A stretch of 64,000 nt of DNA, from positions 22,902 to 86,901 of the forward strand of contig CAYTTV010000005.1 of assembly GCA_964440915.1 (NCBI GenBank), in the 5' to 3' direction. Every line of letters starts with the position of its first letter. Position 1 is the stretch's first letter. The notes below the pieces were generated by a model that did not search any database, was not told the DNA's origin, and worked only from the letters and a program-made list of their open reading frames with translations. The stretch is from CAMPJM01 sp964440915 (GTDB lineage: Bacteria > Bacteroidota > Bacteroidia > Cytophagales > Cyclobacteriaceae). This document shows, piece by piece, positions 25,756 through 35,192 of the stretch. Made by a program: the position numbers and the translations under genes.

Positions 25756-27927
25756 CTATTTCACTTTAATATCCGTGCCCAATCGTTGTAAATAGGCTAT
25801 TAGGGCCACCATCTCACTGTCTTCCATTACTTCAATACCCGATTCACGAAGTCCTATGGTTATTTTTTGTGCCTGTTCCGCCATATCCTTATTGGCCAAT
25901 TCGTCATAGCCTTCAGGATAAGGAACGCCCAATCTTTGTAAGGTGCGGATTTTGGCTCCTGTAGAGGCAGCATCTACTTTGTTGGTAGCCAGCCATGGAT
26001 AAGGTGGCATAGTAGATCCAGGGGACATGGACTGTGGGTCTACCATATGGTGATAGTGCCATGAGTCAGGATATTTTCCGCCTATACGGTGCAGGTCAGG
26101 TCCTGTACGTTTGGATCCCCACAAGAAGGGCCGGTCATATACAAACTCCCCTGCTTTGGAGTACTCGCCATACCTTTCTGTCTCGGAACGGAAAGGCCTG
26201 ATCATTTGAGAATGACAACCTACGCATCCTTGGCTGATGTAAATGTCCCTGCCGTGAAGCTCAAGGGGCGTGTAAGGCTGTACTGCTTCAATTGTTGGCA
26301 CATTGGATTTGATGAGAAAAGAAGGGATAAGTTCAAAGATGCCCCCAATCAATATGGCAACAGTAGCCAAAAGCGTGAACAACAAGGGCTTTCTTTCCCA
26401 CACGCGGTGCCAATGTTCGTTTTTAACGGCGTATTCTTTTTCTAAGGGAAGTGCTTCGTCCGCTTCATTGGCGATAAAGGAGCCTTTACGTGCTGTCTTA
26501 ATCAGGTTATACACCATAATGAAAGTACCAGAAAGGTATAGTGCACCACCCAATGCCCGTAGCATGTACATGGGCTTTATCTGCAATACAGTTTCCAAGA
26601 AATTAGGGTATTGCAAAAAGCCGCTCTCGTTAAACTCTTTCCACATCAGGCTTTGTGTAAGGGCAGCCACATATAGCGGCAAAGCGTAAAACAATATGCC
26701 TAAAGTGCCCAACCAGAAATGCGTGTTGGCCAGTTTGGTCGAATATATTTTTGTATCCCACATGCGTGGTATAAGCCAATACAAGATGCCGAATGTAAGA
26801 AAACCATTCCATCCCAGCCCTCCTATGTGTACGTGCGCAACGATCCAGTCGGTGTAGTGTGCTATGGCGTTCACATTTTTGAGGGAAAGCAAAGGACCTT
26901 CAAATACGGCCATACCATATGCCGTGATAGCCACCACCATAAACTTAAGTACTGGGTCTTCTCTCACCCTGTCCCATGCGCCTCGGAGCGTCAGTAGTCC
27001 ATTCATCATTCCGCCCCATGACGGCGCTAGTAGCATTATAGAGAAGGCCACCCCTAAAGTCTGCGCCCACTCTGGCAAAGATGTATACAGCAAATGGTGG
27101 GGTCCTGCCCATATATAAATAAATATAAGTGCCCAAAAATGGACGATGGAAAGTTTATAGGAATAGATAGGGCGGTTGGCTGCTTTGGGCAGAAAGTAGT
27201 ACATCAAACCCAGATAAGGCGTGGTCAAGAAGAAGGCAACCGCATTGTGCCCGTACCACCACTGTACAAGCGCATCTTGCACTCCAGCATACATAGAGTA
27301 GCTCTTCATGAAAGATACAGGCAGGGCAAAAGAATTGACGACATGGAGCACCGCTACCGTAACAAAAGAGCCTAAATAAAACCAGATGGCCACATACATG
27401 TGCCTTTCTCTGCGCTTTATAATGGTGCCTATCATGTTAATGCCAAAAACCAACCAAACAATGGTAATCGCAATGTCTATCGGCCATTCCAGTTCCGCAT
27501 ATTCTTTAGAAGTTGTATAGCCCAAGGGCAGTGTGAGAACGGCTGCAACGATGATGAGCTGCCATCCCCAGAAGTTGATGTAGCTCATCAGGTCACTATA
27601 CATCCGGGTTTTCAGAAGTCTTTGCAGCGAATAGTATACGCCCATAAAGATGGCATTGCCCACAAAGGCGAAGATAACCGCATTGGTATGGAGCGGCCTT
27701 ATCCTTCCGAAAGTAGTGTATTGGTTGCCAAGGTTGGCTTCAGGCATAAACATTTGTATGGCGGCGGTTAGCCCTACAATCATGCCTATAATACCCCATA
27801 CCGCCGTAGCGATAGCAAAATATTTAACAACCGTGTTGTCGTAATAGAACTTCTCCGTCAATAATCCTCTTGGATTTTTTGAGATAACCGGTGGATCAAG
27901 CTCCTGTGTAGCGTCGTTTTGTAACAT
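25756..27927 (-). CDS. ccoN: Fused cbb3 oxidase subunit I-II (CcoN-CcoO)
   Basis: A 723-residue fusion. Residues about 1-480 are the 12-TM heme-copper oxidase core CcoN with conserved His ligands (PLHTNA, YGHNAVAF, HHLLYTSLPEW, AHVHIGGLGW). The C-terminal part is CcoO, with one membrane anchor and a cytochrome c domain (CVGCH near 568-572). The enzyme reduces O2 to water with high affinity while pumping protons. Fused CcoNO is a common Bacteroidetes arrangement. It heads the operon. The usual ccoI (copper ATPase) and ccoS genes are not found beside it. An FNR-like palindrome lies 87-100 bp upstream. Confidence 0.95.
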   Translation of the reverse strand: MLQNDATQELDPPVISKNPRGLLTEKFYYDNTVVKYFAIATAVWGIIGMIVGLTAAIQMFMPEANLGNQYTTFGRIRPLHTNAVIFAFVGNAIFMGVYYSLQRLLKTRMYSDLMSYINFWGWQLIIVAAVLTLPLGYTTSKEYAELEWPIDIAITIVWLVFGINMIGTIIKRRERHMYVAIWFYLGSFVTVAVLHVVNSFALPVSFMKSYSMYAGVQDALVQWWYGHNAVAFFLTTPYLGLMYYFLPKAANRPIYSYKLSIVHFWALIFIYIWAGPHHLLYTSLPEWAQTLGVAFSIMLLAPSWGGMMNGLLTLRGAWDRVREDPVLKFMVVAITAYGMAVFEGPLLSLKNVNAIAHYTDWIVAHVHIGGLGWNGFLTFGILYWLIPRMWDTKIYSTKLANTHFWLGTLGILFYALPLYVAALTQSLMWKEFNESGFLQYPNFLETVLQIKPMYMLRALGGALYLSGTFIMVYNLIKTARKGSFIANEADEALPLEKEYAVKNEHWHRVWERKPLLFTLLATVAILIGGIFELIPSFLIKSNVPTIEAVQPYTPLELHGRDIYISQGCVGCHSQMIRPFRSETERYGEYSKAGEFVYDRPFLWGSKRTGPDLHRIGGKYPDSWHYHHMVDPQSMSPGSTMPPYPWLATNKVDAASTGAKIRTLQRLGVPYPEGYDELANKDMAEQAQKITIGLRESGIEVMEDSEMVALIAYLQRLGTDIKVK

Positions 27928-28013
27928 ACTGTCTTCTTCTATAGTGCTTTTAAAAACACTGTAAAAGTATTCAGGTGTGCAGAGCTTTTAAATGATATGG
28001 GTTAAGGCAAAAG

Positions 28014-28027
28014 ATGATTTATATCAT
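28014..28027 (-). promoter_or_regulatory. FNR/CRP-type palindrome upstream of ccoNO
   Basis: ATGAT-TTAT-ATCAT is an inverted repeat with the TGAT-N4-ATCA core of FNR-family sites, centred about 93 bp upstream of the ccoNO start. Oxygen-responsive control by an FNR/FixK-like factor is usual for cbb3 operons, so the match is meaningful. No regulator is encoded nearby. Confidence 0.55.
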
Positions 28028-28140
28028 GGTTTTTAGGAGGCAAAAGGAGCGTTGGGAGAGAAAAACCGTGGGGGAGACCCGCTTCTTGGGTCAAGAAATG
28101 CTTTTAGAGATATTAGGGCAAGAAATGTCTTTGACTTAGC

Positions 28141-28185
28141 ATATAAAATTACGGCCTGGCATTTTGATGAATGTCAGGCCGTAAT
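28141..28185 (-). terminator. Terminator downstream of queA
   Basis: ATTACGGCCTG (28148-28158) pairs perfectly with CAGGCCGTAAT (28175-28185), and the stem extends inward with GCATT/AATGT. On the - strand it is followed by ATTTTATAT. It ends the queA transcript. Confidence 0.7.
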
Positions 28186-28196
28186 CGAATGGGATC

Positions 28197-29243
28197 TTAT
28201 ATAATCAGCATGGCATCGCCGTAGCTGAAGAACTTGTACTTTTCTTCTTTCGCTACTTCGTAGGCATGCCTAATCAAGTCATATCCACCAAAGGCACAAG
28301 CCATCATCAATAATGTAGACTCGGGCAAGTGGAAATTGGTGATCATCGCATTGCAGATTTTAAATTCATAAGGAGGGAAAATAAATTTGTCTGTCCAACC
28401 TTGGTTAGGCTTCAATCTTCCTCCTGCAGATACAGAAGATTCTAAAGAGCGCATAGAGGTTGTGCCAACCGCACACACCCTTTTTTTATTGTCAAGCGCG
28501 TTGTTCACGAGGTCAGTGGTGCTTTGAGAAACCATAAAGTTCTCAGAGTCCATCTTGTGCTTGGTTAGATCCTCTACATCTACTGGCCTAAAAGTGCCCA
28601 AGCCAATGTGTAGTGTGATAGAGGCAACGTCCACACCTTTTATTTCCAGGCGCTTCATGATTTGTTTGGTAAAATGCAGCCCAGCTGAGGGAGCCGCTAC
28701 CGCACCGATATTTTCAGCATATATTGTTTGGAAGCGCTCACGGTCTTCGGCTTCAGCCTTTCTCTTGATTTGCTTTGGAAGCGGTGTTTCTCCTAAAGTG
28801 TCGATGGCTTTATAAAACTCATCGTCTGGACCATCGTATAGAAAGCGAATTGTCCTTCCTCTTGAAGTGGTGTTGTCTATTACTTCAGCTACCAGATCGC
28901 CCTCTCCAAAATATAGCTTGTTGCCCACTCTTATTTTCCTCGCAGGATCAACCAATACATCCCAAAGATGCATTTCTCTGTTGAGTTCCCTCAGCAAGAA
29001 TACTTCTATCTTGGCCCCTGTCTTTTCCTTGTTGCCATATAGCCTGGCAGGAAAAACTTTGGTATCATTAGTAATAAGAACATCGCCTTCTTCAAAATAG
29101 TCAATCATATCTTTGAAGAGCTTATGTTCAATCTTGCCATCTTCACGGTGAATCACCATTAAACGTGACTCATCCCTGTTTTCTGCCGGGTGTAACGCTA
29201 TCAAACCAGACGGCAAATCAAACTTGAACTCGGATAATTTCAT
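28197..29243 (-). CDS. queA: S-adenosylmethionine:tRNA ribosyltransferase-isomerase
   Basis: A 348-residue cytosolic enzyme of queuosine biosynthesis. It transfers and isomerises the ribosyl group of SAM onto preQ1-tRNA to give epoxyqueuosine-tRNA. Recognisable family features are the opening FKFDLPSGLIALHPAENRDESRLMV, DVLITNDTKVFPARLYG, the central AAPSAGLHFT and VGTTSMRSLESS. Length is typical. It is divergently transcribed from the ABC permease gene and ends at its own terminator. Confidence 0.95.
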   Translation of the reverse strand: MKLSEFKFDLPSGLIALHPAENRDESRLMVIHREDGKIEHKLFKDMIDYFEEGDVLITNDTKVFPARLYGNKEKTGAKIEVFLLRELNREMHLWDVLVDPARKIRVGNKLYFGEGDLVAEVIDNTTSRGRTIRFLYDGPDDEFYKAIDTLGETPLPKQIKRKAEAEDRERFQTIYAENIGAVAAPSAGLHFTKQIMKRLEIKGVDVASITLHIGLGTFRPVDVEDLTKHKMDSENFMVSQSTTDLVNNALDNKKRVCAVGTTSMRSLESSVSAGGRLKPNQGWTDKFIFPPYEFKICNAMITNFHLPESTLLMMACAFGGYDLIRHAYEVAKEEKYKFFSYGDAMLII

Positions 29244-29394
29244 ATATATATTACCTTTCTAAATGGAATAAAGCGGAAATGAAAATTCCTAGGGCGTAGG
29301 AAAATTAATCTGCAAATTTAATGATTTGTTTTGATTATTGTTAATTTTAGCAGAAATACTTATTAGAGGGACTTTTTGAAATTGATATCCACTG

Positions 29395-30645
29395 GTGAAA
29401 ACATTAAGACTTATTATTGAAAGTTTTCGGTTTGCTACAAATGCTTTAAAGGTAAATTTGCTGAGAACAGTTCTATCTCTTCTGGGCGTTACCATAGGGA
29501 TATTTGCTATCATAGCCGTATTTACTGTAGTCGATTCTCTCGAAAGAAGCATCAAAGACAGTTTTTCTTTTTTAGGGGCCAATATCCTTTATGTGGAGAA
29601 GTGGCCGTATGGCTTAGGAGGTGAGTATCCTTGGTGGAAATATATGAAACGTCCTCCTGTAAACACGAGCGAGTTTGATTTTCTGAACGAGCATGTAACT
29701 CACATGAAAGCCAGTGCAATATACGCCACCAGGGGAGGTTCGCTAGTCAAGCACGAAAACAGCAGCATCAACAATGTGAATTTGTGCGGTGCAACCTATG
29801 GCTACAATGACGTATTTGAATTGGATATTATAGGAGGCCGGTATTTTACCCAGCAGGAAGCTGAAACGGCAAGGAATGTGGCCGTGATTGGTGCTGATAT
29901 TGCTGCTGCCCTTTTTCCCCTTTCTGATCCTATAGGACAAGAGATTAAAATCAAAGGACTTAAATATGTAGTAATAGGCACTTTGAAAAGGGAGGGAGAA
30001 AGCATGCTAGGCTTTTCAAGTAACGACAGGGCTTGCTATATCCCATTCAAAAGCTTTCAAAAATTATATTATACACAAGGAATGTTTGGCATCAATCCTA
30101 GCATTGCCATAAAGGGCCATGAAGAAGATACCGGTCTTGCCGAACTGGAAAGTCAAGTGACCGGCCTCATGCGTGCCAAAAGGGGGCTGAAGCCACTTGA
30201 AGAAGATAGTTTTGCCTTGAACAGGCCAGAGTCCATCACCAATTTTCTTACTGAAATTTTCAAAGTGGTCACTTTTGCAGGATGGATGATAGGGGGTTTC
30301 TCTATCTTGGTGGGAGGCTTCGGTATAGCCAATATCATGTTTGTATCGGTAAAGGAAAGGACCAACCTGATAGGAATTCAGAAATCCATCGGTGCGAAAA
30401 ATTATTTTATTTTATTGCAATTCTTGTTCGAGTCTGTTTTTTTGAGTGTCATAGGAGGAGGGGTAGGGATACTGTTGGTGTACTTTCTCACCTTTATCCC
30501 CTTAGGTACTTTCGTGGTCGTCCTTACGGCCAAAAATATCTTGATTGGCTTGGCGGTGGCCTCTATTGTAGGGACAGTGGCGGGGATAGTGCCCGCAGCC
30601 ATTGCCGCCAAAATGGATCCCGTAACGGCCATTAGGACATCGTAG
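29395..30645 (+). CDS. MacB/FtsX-type ABC transporter permease
   Basis: A 416-residue inner-membrane permease starting at a GTG (29395). There is one N-terminal TM segment after LRTVLSLLGVTIGIFAIIAVFTVVDSLE, a large periplasmic MacB-type core domain (about 45-280), and three C-terminal TM segments (FxIANIMFVSVKERTNLIGIQKSIGAK signature). Such permeases pair with a separate ATPase and an adaptor for efflux or lipoprotein-related transport; neither is encoded beside it. It is divergent from queA and convergent with recA. Confidence 0.88.
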   Translation: MKTLRLIIESFRFATNALKVNLLRTVLSLLGVTIGIFAIIAVFTVVDSLERSIKDSFSFLGANILYVEKWPYGLGGEYPWWKYMKRPPVNTSEFDFLNEHVTHMKASAIYATRGGSLVKHENSSINNVNLCGATYGYNDVFELDIIGGRYFTQQEAETARNVAVIGADIAAALFPLSDPIGQEIKIKGLKYVVIGTLKREGESMLGFSSNDRACYIPFKSFQKLYYTQGMFGINPSIAIKGHEEDTGLAELESQVTGLMRAKRGLKPLEEDSFALNRPESITNFLTEIFKVVTFAGWMIGGFSILVGGFGIANIMFVSVKERTNLIGIQKSIGAKNYFILLQFLFESVFLSVIGGGVGILLVYFLTFIPLGTFVVVLTAKNILIGLAVASIVGTVAGIVPAAIAAKMDPVTAIRTS

Positions 30646-30731
30646 GACAGCCATATGTTGGTATATCACATGGCACGGAGGTCGCACCATCTTACTCATG
30701 ATCGTGTGGCGCCCCAATCATCTAGAAAACA

Positions 30732-30764
30732 AAAACCCATAAGTTTATCTTATGGGTTTTTTTT
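30732..30764. terminator. Bidirectional terminator between ABC permease and recA
   Basis: AAAACCCATAAG (30732-30743) pairs exactly with CTTATGGGTTTT (30749-30760) over a 5-nt loop, with T-runs in both directions. It serves the convergent permease and recA genes. Confidence 0.85.
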
Positions 30765-30767
30765 AAG

Positions 30768-31796
30768 TTATCCTTGGGCTGGTATGGGCTTCTCCAGGTC
30801 TTCACCCTTGATTTTTGCTTTTATTTTTCCTTCTATCTCTTCCATCAGCTCGGGATTGTCTTCTAGCAGCTTCTTTACTGCATCCCTACCTTGGCCAAGT
30901 TTGGTGCTTTCATATGAAAACCATGATCCAGCCTTGTTCACAATATTCAGCTCCACACCAAGGTCGATGATTTCCCCTACTTTGGATATCCCTTGTCCGT
31001 ACATGATGTCGAACTCCACTATTTTAAAGGGCGGTGCCACCTTGTTCTTCACTACCTTTACACGGGTACGGTTTCCAATAATGTTGTCAGGACCTTCTTT
31101 TATTTGCCCTATCCTCCGGATGTCCAAACGGACAGAAGCATAAAATTTCAGGGCGTTTCCACCGGTAGTTGTTTCTGGGTTCCCAAACATTACACCAATC
31201 TTTTCCCTGAGCTGGTTGATGAAAATACAAGCGCAGCCAGTTTTATTGATTGCCCCTGTCAATTTTCTCAAGGCTTGAGACATCAGTCTGGCTTGCAAAC
31301 CCATTTTGCTGTCGCCCATTTCTCCTTCAAGCTCTCCTTTGGGAACAAGCGCTGCTACAGAGTCAATTACGATAATGTCAATAGCGCCAGACCTGATCAG
31401 GTGTTCTGCAATTTCTAAAGCTTGTTCTCCATTGTCTGGTTGGGAAATCAAAAGATTTTCTGTGTCTATTCCCAATTTTTCCGCATACAATTTATCGAAG
31501 GCGTGTTCGGCGTCTATAAATGCGGCCAAGCCTCCTTTCTTTTGGGCTTCTGCAATACAATGCATTGAAAGAGTCGTCTTTCCAGAAGATTCAGGGCCAT
31601 ATATTTCGATTACTCTGCCCTTAGGAATGCCGCCCACTCCCAAAGCGATGTCTAGTCCAAGAGAGCCAGTGGAAATAGAAGGAACATCCATCACTTTTTC
31701 GTCGCTCAATTTCATCACGGTTCCTTTGCCATAGGTTTTCTCCAATTTGTCTATAGTCAATTGGAGGGCTTTGAGTTTTTCTTGATTGTCACTCAT
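30768..31796 (-). CDS. recA: RecA recombinase
   Basis: A 342-residue ATP-dependent strand-exchange protein and LexA-type coprotease. The Walker A motif GPESSGKTT lies at about 67-75. LIRSGAIDIIVIDSVAALVPK is Walker B, followed by the MGLQARLMSQALRKLTG L1/L2 region and IFINQLREKIGVMFGNPETTTGG. Length and sequence are canonical. No SOS box was recognised upstream. Confidence 0.98.
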   Translation of the reverse strand: MSDNQEKLKALQLTIDKLEKTYGKGTVMKLSDEKVMDVPSISTGSLGLDIALGVGGIPKGRVIEIYGPESSGKTTLSMHCIAEAQKKGGLAAFIDAEHAFDKLYAEKLGIDTENLLISQPDNGEQALEIAEHLIRSGAIDIIVIDSVAALVPKGELEGEMGDSKMGLQARLMSQALRKLTGAINKTGCACIFINQLREKIGVMFGNPETTTGGNALKFYASVRLDIRRIGQIKEGPDNIIGNRTRVKVVKNKVAPPFKIVEFDIMYGQGISKVGEIIDLGVELNIVNKAGSWFSYESTKLGQGRDAVKKLLEDNPELMEEIEGKIKAKIKGEDLEKPIPAQG

Positions 31797-32072
31797 ATAA
31801 TTTATGTGCTTAAGTGTGTTTTACATTAAATCCCAAGGCTATAACTAGCCCGTAAGATCGGATAACTAAGATTAGTGTCGGGTATTAGATATATTCCAAT
31901 AGCTTGTTGATCGATGCAAAAGTCAATGCAGAACCTTACGATTACAAGCTGTGAAGTTACTATTTAACCATACAATTCACAACTTTTGTTGATAGATATC
32001 CACAGCGCTAAAAGTAACGCAAAAATTTTATGTTCAGTCTTTCCCCCTTATATTGCAAAGAAGAATTTCAAT

Positions 32073-33212
32073 ATGTTGAAAGCAGCCCTGTCCATACTCT
32101 TGCCTTTTTTGTTTGCACAATATGCTATTGCCCAAATAGACAACAGTGTTTTTGAAGACAGGAAGGAATTAAATGAAGAAAATGAACACAAGGTGTTTTT
32201 GGGCTTTGATATATTGGGGTTCAATAAGAACAATGAATATTTCAATAAAATTGCAGATGGTTATACGCTTTTTGGCTATCAGTTAAAGCCCCATATTACC
32301 TATTATCCAGATAAGAATGTTCGAATAGATGCAGGTATTTTTTTACACAAAGATTTTGGAAGAAGGGAATACCATACCATTTCTCCTTATTTGTCAATAA
32401 AAGTGAAGAGAGGGAACTGGAATATCATATTTGGCAATTTGGATGGCAGTTTGAACCATCGCCTGATCGAACCTCTTTATGACTTTGAAAACGTTATGAA
32501 TGACCGTCTCGAAACAGGTTTGCAAGCAGTACGTCAAACAGACAGGATGTTTTTTGACGCTTGGGTAAATTGGGAAACCATGATTTACCCAGGAGAGCTT
32601 TATCAAGAGGAGGTTTCAGGAGGTATTTCCTTCGATTACAAAGTGATTGAGAACGACGCCTTAAAATTATCGCTTCCCCTACAAACAGTTTTATATCATA
32701 AAGGCGGGCAGATTGATGCCGTCGATGATCCCTTGGAGTCTTTTATGAACAACTCAGTAGGGTTTAGCTTAACTATACCGGTCAACGAGAACGGCATCTT
32801 GAAAGCAGTGAGAACCGACAATCACTATGTTTCGTTTTTAGATTTTTCTTTTGAAAAGCAACAACCTTATACGAGTGGAAATGGGATTTATCTTAACCTT
32901 GCTTTGGATCTGAAATGGCTTTCTTTTATGGCAAGCTATTGGTATGGGGATTCATTTATGAGCATCAAAGGAGCACCTTTATATCAATCTGTTTCCCATA
33001 GCTTTAAAAATCCCGATTATTTGGAACAATATCGTGAGCTTTTGATCTTTAGATTGTCACATGATGTTAAAATTTTTGAAAACTTTTATCTGACTAGCCG
33101 ATTAGAACCATTTTTTGACCCTAACAATAATAGTTTTGAGTTTTCTCATAGTTTCTACTTAAACTATCGACCCGATTTTTATCTTTTCAAAGTTAATAAC
33201 AAGAAGAAATGA
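32073..33212 (+). CDS. Predicted outer-membrane beta-barrel protein, unknown function
   Basis: About 379 residues. The ATG at 32073 gives a good signal peptide (MLKAALSILLPFLFAQYAIAQ); the frame is open for 29 more codons upstream but these look non-coding. The mature protein is rich in alternating aromatic/hydrophobic strands (YFNKIADGYTLFGYQLKPHITYY, FYLNYRPDFYLF near the C-terminus), as in porin-like barrels. I do not recognise the family. Its stop overlaps the following aminopeptidase gene by 4 bp (ATGA), so the two are translationally coupled and may share a role. Confidence 0.6.
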   Translation: MLKAALSILLPFLFAQYAIAQIDNSVFEDRKELNEENEHKVFLGFDILGFNKNNEYFNKIADGYTLFGYQLKPHITYYPDKNVRIDAGIFLHKDFGRREYHTISPYLSIKVKRGNWNIIFGNLDGSLNHRLIEPLYDFENVMNDRLETGLQAVRQTDRMFFDAWVNWETMIYPGELYQEEVSGGISFDYKVIENDALKLSLPLQTVLYHKGGQIDAVDDPLESFMNNSVGFSLTIPVNENGILKAVRTDNHYVSFLDFSFEKQQPYTSGNGIYLNLALDLKWLSFMASYWYGDSFMSIKGAPLYQSVSHSFKNPDYLEQYRELLIFRLSHDVKIFENFYLTSRLEPFFDPNNNSFEFSHSFYLNYRPDFYLFKVNNKKK

Positions 33213-34234
33213 TTAAAAAGGTAATCGGCATCGTACTGCTTATCATTCTGGCATTATGCCTTTGGCAATACGAATTGGTGCATTATGGCCTGGTGCAGGC
33301 TAGGGGGCAATTGTCTATTATTGCTAATACCCGAACTGTAAATGAGGTGCTTGAAGATTTAAATACACCTGACTCCATTAAAGAAAAATTGATTTTTATT
33401 CAGGCAGTACGACAGTATGCGTTTGATTCGCTAGGGATCAATGATTCAAAAAACTATACAACTTTTTATGATCAGCAGGGGAAACCCTCACTTTGGGTAG
33501 TTACGGCTGCGGAGCCTTTCGCCTTGAAAGCCAGGGAATGGCGATTTCCGCTATTGGGAGGTTTTCCTTACAAAGGATTTTTTGACTATGAGATGGCTCA
33601 AGCCGAAGCAAAACGATTAGAGGAAGATAGCTTGGATGTCCACATTGGTATCGTAAGCGGCTGGTCTACCTTGGGTTGGTTCAAAGATCCCATCCTGTCC
33701 AATATGCTTTCTCGTAAAAAGGGTGATTTGGCCAATCTCATCATTCATGAGCTTACCCATGGCACATTATTCGTAAAAGACAGTGTCGAGTTTAATGAAA
33801 ACCTGGCAACATTTATTGGCGATGAAGGAGCAAAACGTTTCTTGTGGACAAGGTTTGGAGAGCGTTCGGAAGAATTTAAAACTTATGTGCAGTCTAAGGA
33901 AGACTATGCCAATTATACCCACCATATTCTCCGAGGATGCGATGCCTTAGATAGCCTCTATGCGACTTTTGAACCCCATTATAGCCATTCTAAAAAATTA
34001 AAACAGAAGCAGGACATGATTGAGAAAATTATGGATACTGTTGATACTATCACCTTTCACAATCCCGATAGGTTCGCTTGGCGCAATGCCACTAGACCAA
34101 ATAATGCTTTCTTTATGTCGTACATAAGGTACAGGGCTAAACAAGGGAATTTTCACCATGAACTGCTTTATGATTTCGATAACGACTTAGCACTTTATAT
34201 GGAGCACCTAAAAAAGAAATATCCTTCTATGTGA
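33209..34234 (+). CDS. Predicted membrane-anchored aminopeptidase (HELTH metallopeptidase)
   Basis: A 341-residue protein with an N-terminal anchor or signal (VIGIVLLIILALCLW). It resembles the putative aminopeptidase family Pfam PF10023. The zinc-binding motif HELTH lies at 180-184 with the downstream glutamate at about 197 in FNENLATF, the family pattern. It probably faces the periplasm. Substrate is unknown. It is coupled by a 4-bp overlap to the upstream barrel gene and followed 42 bp later by a DUF3108 gene. Confidence 0.8.
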   Translation: MIKKVIGIVLLIILALCLWQYELVHYGLVQARGQLSIIANTRTVNEVLEDLNTPDSIKEKLIFIQAVRQYAFDSLGINDSKNYTTFYDQQGKPSLWVVTAAEPFALKAREWRFPLLGGFPYKGFFDYEMAQAEAKRLEEDSLDVHIGIVSGWSTLGWFKDPILSNMLSRKKGDLANLIIHELTHGTLFVKDSVEFNENLATFIGDEGAKRFLWTRFGERSEEFKTYVQSKEDYANYTHHILRGCDALDSLYATFEPHYSHSKKLKQKQDMIEKIMDTVDTITFHNPDRFAWRNATRPNNAFFMSYIRYRAKQGNFHHELLYDFDNDLALYMEHLKKKYPSM

Positions 34235-34276
34235 GAAAATAATTTGGTATATAATTTGTAACGTTGAAGACTGACT

Positions 34277-35071
34277 ATGAAAAGATTATTAAATTATATA
34301 TGCTTTGCCTTTCTATTGACAAGCTTCTCGGCACCCAATAACGGATATCGCGTTGTGAAAAACAACAGCTTTACCACAGGTGAGCAATTGGAATACCGCG
34401 TTCATTATGGCATTATCAACGCAGGTGTAGCCACCATGAAAATCGACGATAGAATACACACTATCAATGGGAGGCCAAGCTATAAAATAGATGTTTATGG
34501 AAAATCAGTGGGTGTGTTTGATCTATTTACCAAAATCAGGGATAATTGGGGAGCATACGTCGATACAGCAGCACTTTTGCCGCATAGAGGCTATAGAAAT
34601 ATAGAGGAAGGCAGGTATCGAAAATATGAGATTGTAGATTTTGATCAAGTCAATGGCAAAGCCAAGATGACATGGTTGGATAGAGATACCAAAAGGCCCA
34701 AAGAGACAAAACAGTTTGATACTCCTACTGAAGTATTGGACATGGTGAGCGGCTATTATTACCTTCGTACCTTAAATTTCTCTCAATATAGACCTGGTGA
34801 TATCATTGCTTTAGAAGCATTCTTTGATGAGGAAATGTATGATTTCAAGATCAGGTATATCAGGAAAGAAAAGCTGAAAACAGCCGTGGGTGAAATAAAC
34901 GCTATTGTCTTAAGGCCCATCATTCCTGAAAATAAACTCTTCAAAGGGGAAGATGCAATTGAGGTATGGATATCGGACGACACCAATAGAATACCTTTAA
35001 AAATAAAAGCGAGCATGTTCGTAGGTGCTGTGGAGATTGATATCGTTAAATACGTCAACGCCCGAAATTAA
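34277..35071 (+). CDS. DUF3108-family exported protein
   Basis: A 264-residue protein with a signal peptide (LLNYICFAFLLTSFSAP). The opening of the mature part, FTTGEQLEYRVHYGIINAGVATMKI, and the later ALEAFFDEEMYDFKIRYIRKEKLKTAVG are typical of DUF3108, a beta-rich periplasmic family of unknown function in envelope contexts. It may form a unit with the two preceding genes. Confidence 0.8.
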   Translation: MKRLLNYICFAFLLTSFSAPNNGYRVVKNNSFTTGEQLEYRVHYGIINAGVATMKIDDRIHTINGRPSYKIDVYGKSVGVFDLFTKIRDNWGAYVDTAALLPHRGYRNIEEGRYRKYEIVDFDQVNGKAKMTWLDRDTKRPKETKQFDTPTEVLDMVSGYYYLRTLNFSQYRPGDIIALEAFFDEEMYDFKIRYIRKEKLKTAVGEINAIVLRPIIPENKLFKGEDAIEVWISDDTNRIPLKIKASMFVGAVEIDIVKYVNARN

Positions 35072-35142
35072 AATTCCTTATTCCTGCTCTATGCCTAATG
35101 TTAACAAATTGTTACCTCCTTTTTATTGAAAAGGTTTAGCCC

Positions 35143-35150
35143 TAACTTTG
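35143..35150 (+). promoter_or_regulatory. -7 promoter box for the response regulator gene
   Basis: TAACTTTG matches the Bacteroidetes -7 consensus TAnnTTTG exactly, 43 bp before the ATG at 35193. A -33 TTG at a normal distance is not obvious. Confidence 0.5.
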
Positions 35151-35192
35151 AATAAACATTCGGTTTGAAGTGAATTGAAAAATATAGAAACC

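Noticed and set aside
26089..27771. Several open frames of 60-128 codons on the + strand
   Set aside because: All are antisense shadows of the ccoNO fusion gene; none has family motifs or its own start signals.
30655..31734. Three frames of about 140-160 codons on the + strand
   Set aside because: They mirror recA codons on the opposite strand and lack any recognisable domain.
31797..32072. TATCCACAGC near 31999 as a DnaA box or origin
   Set aside because: It is a single partial match with no cluster of boxes and no replication gene nearby.
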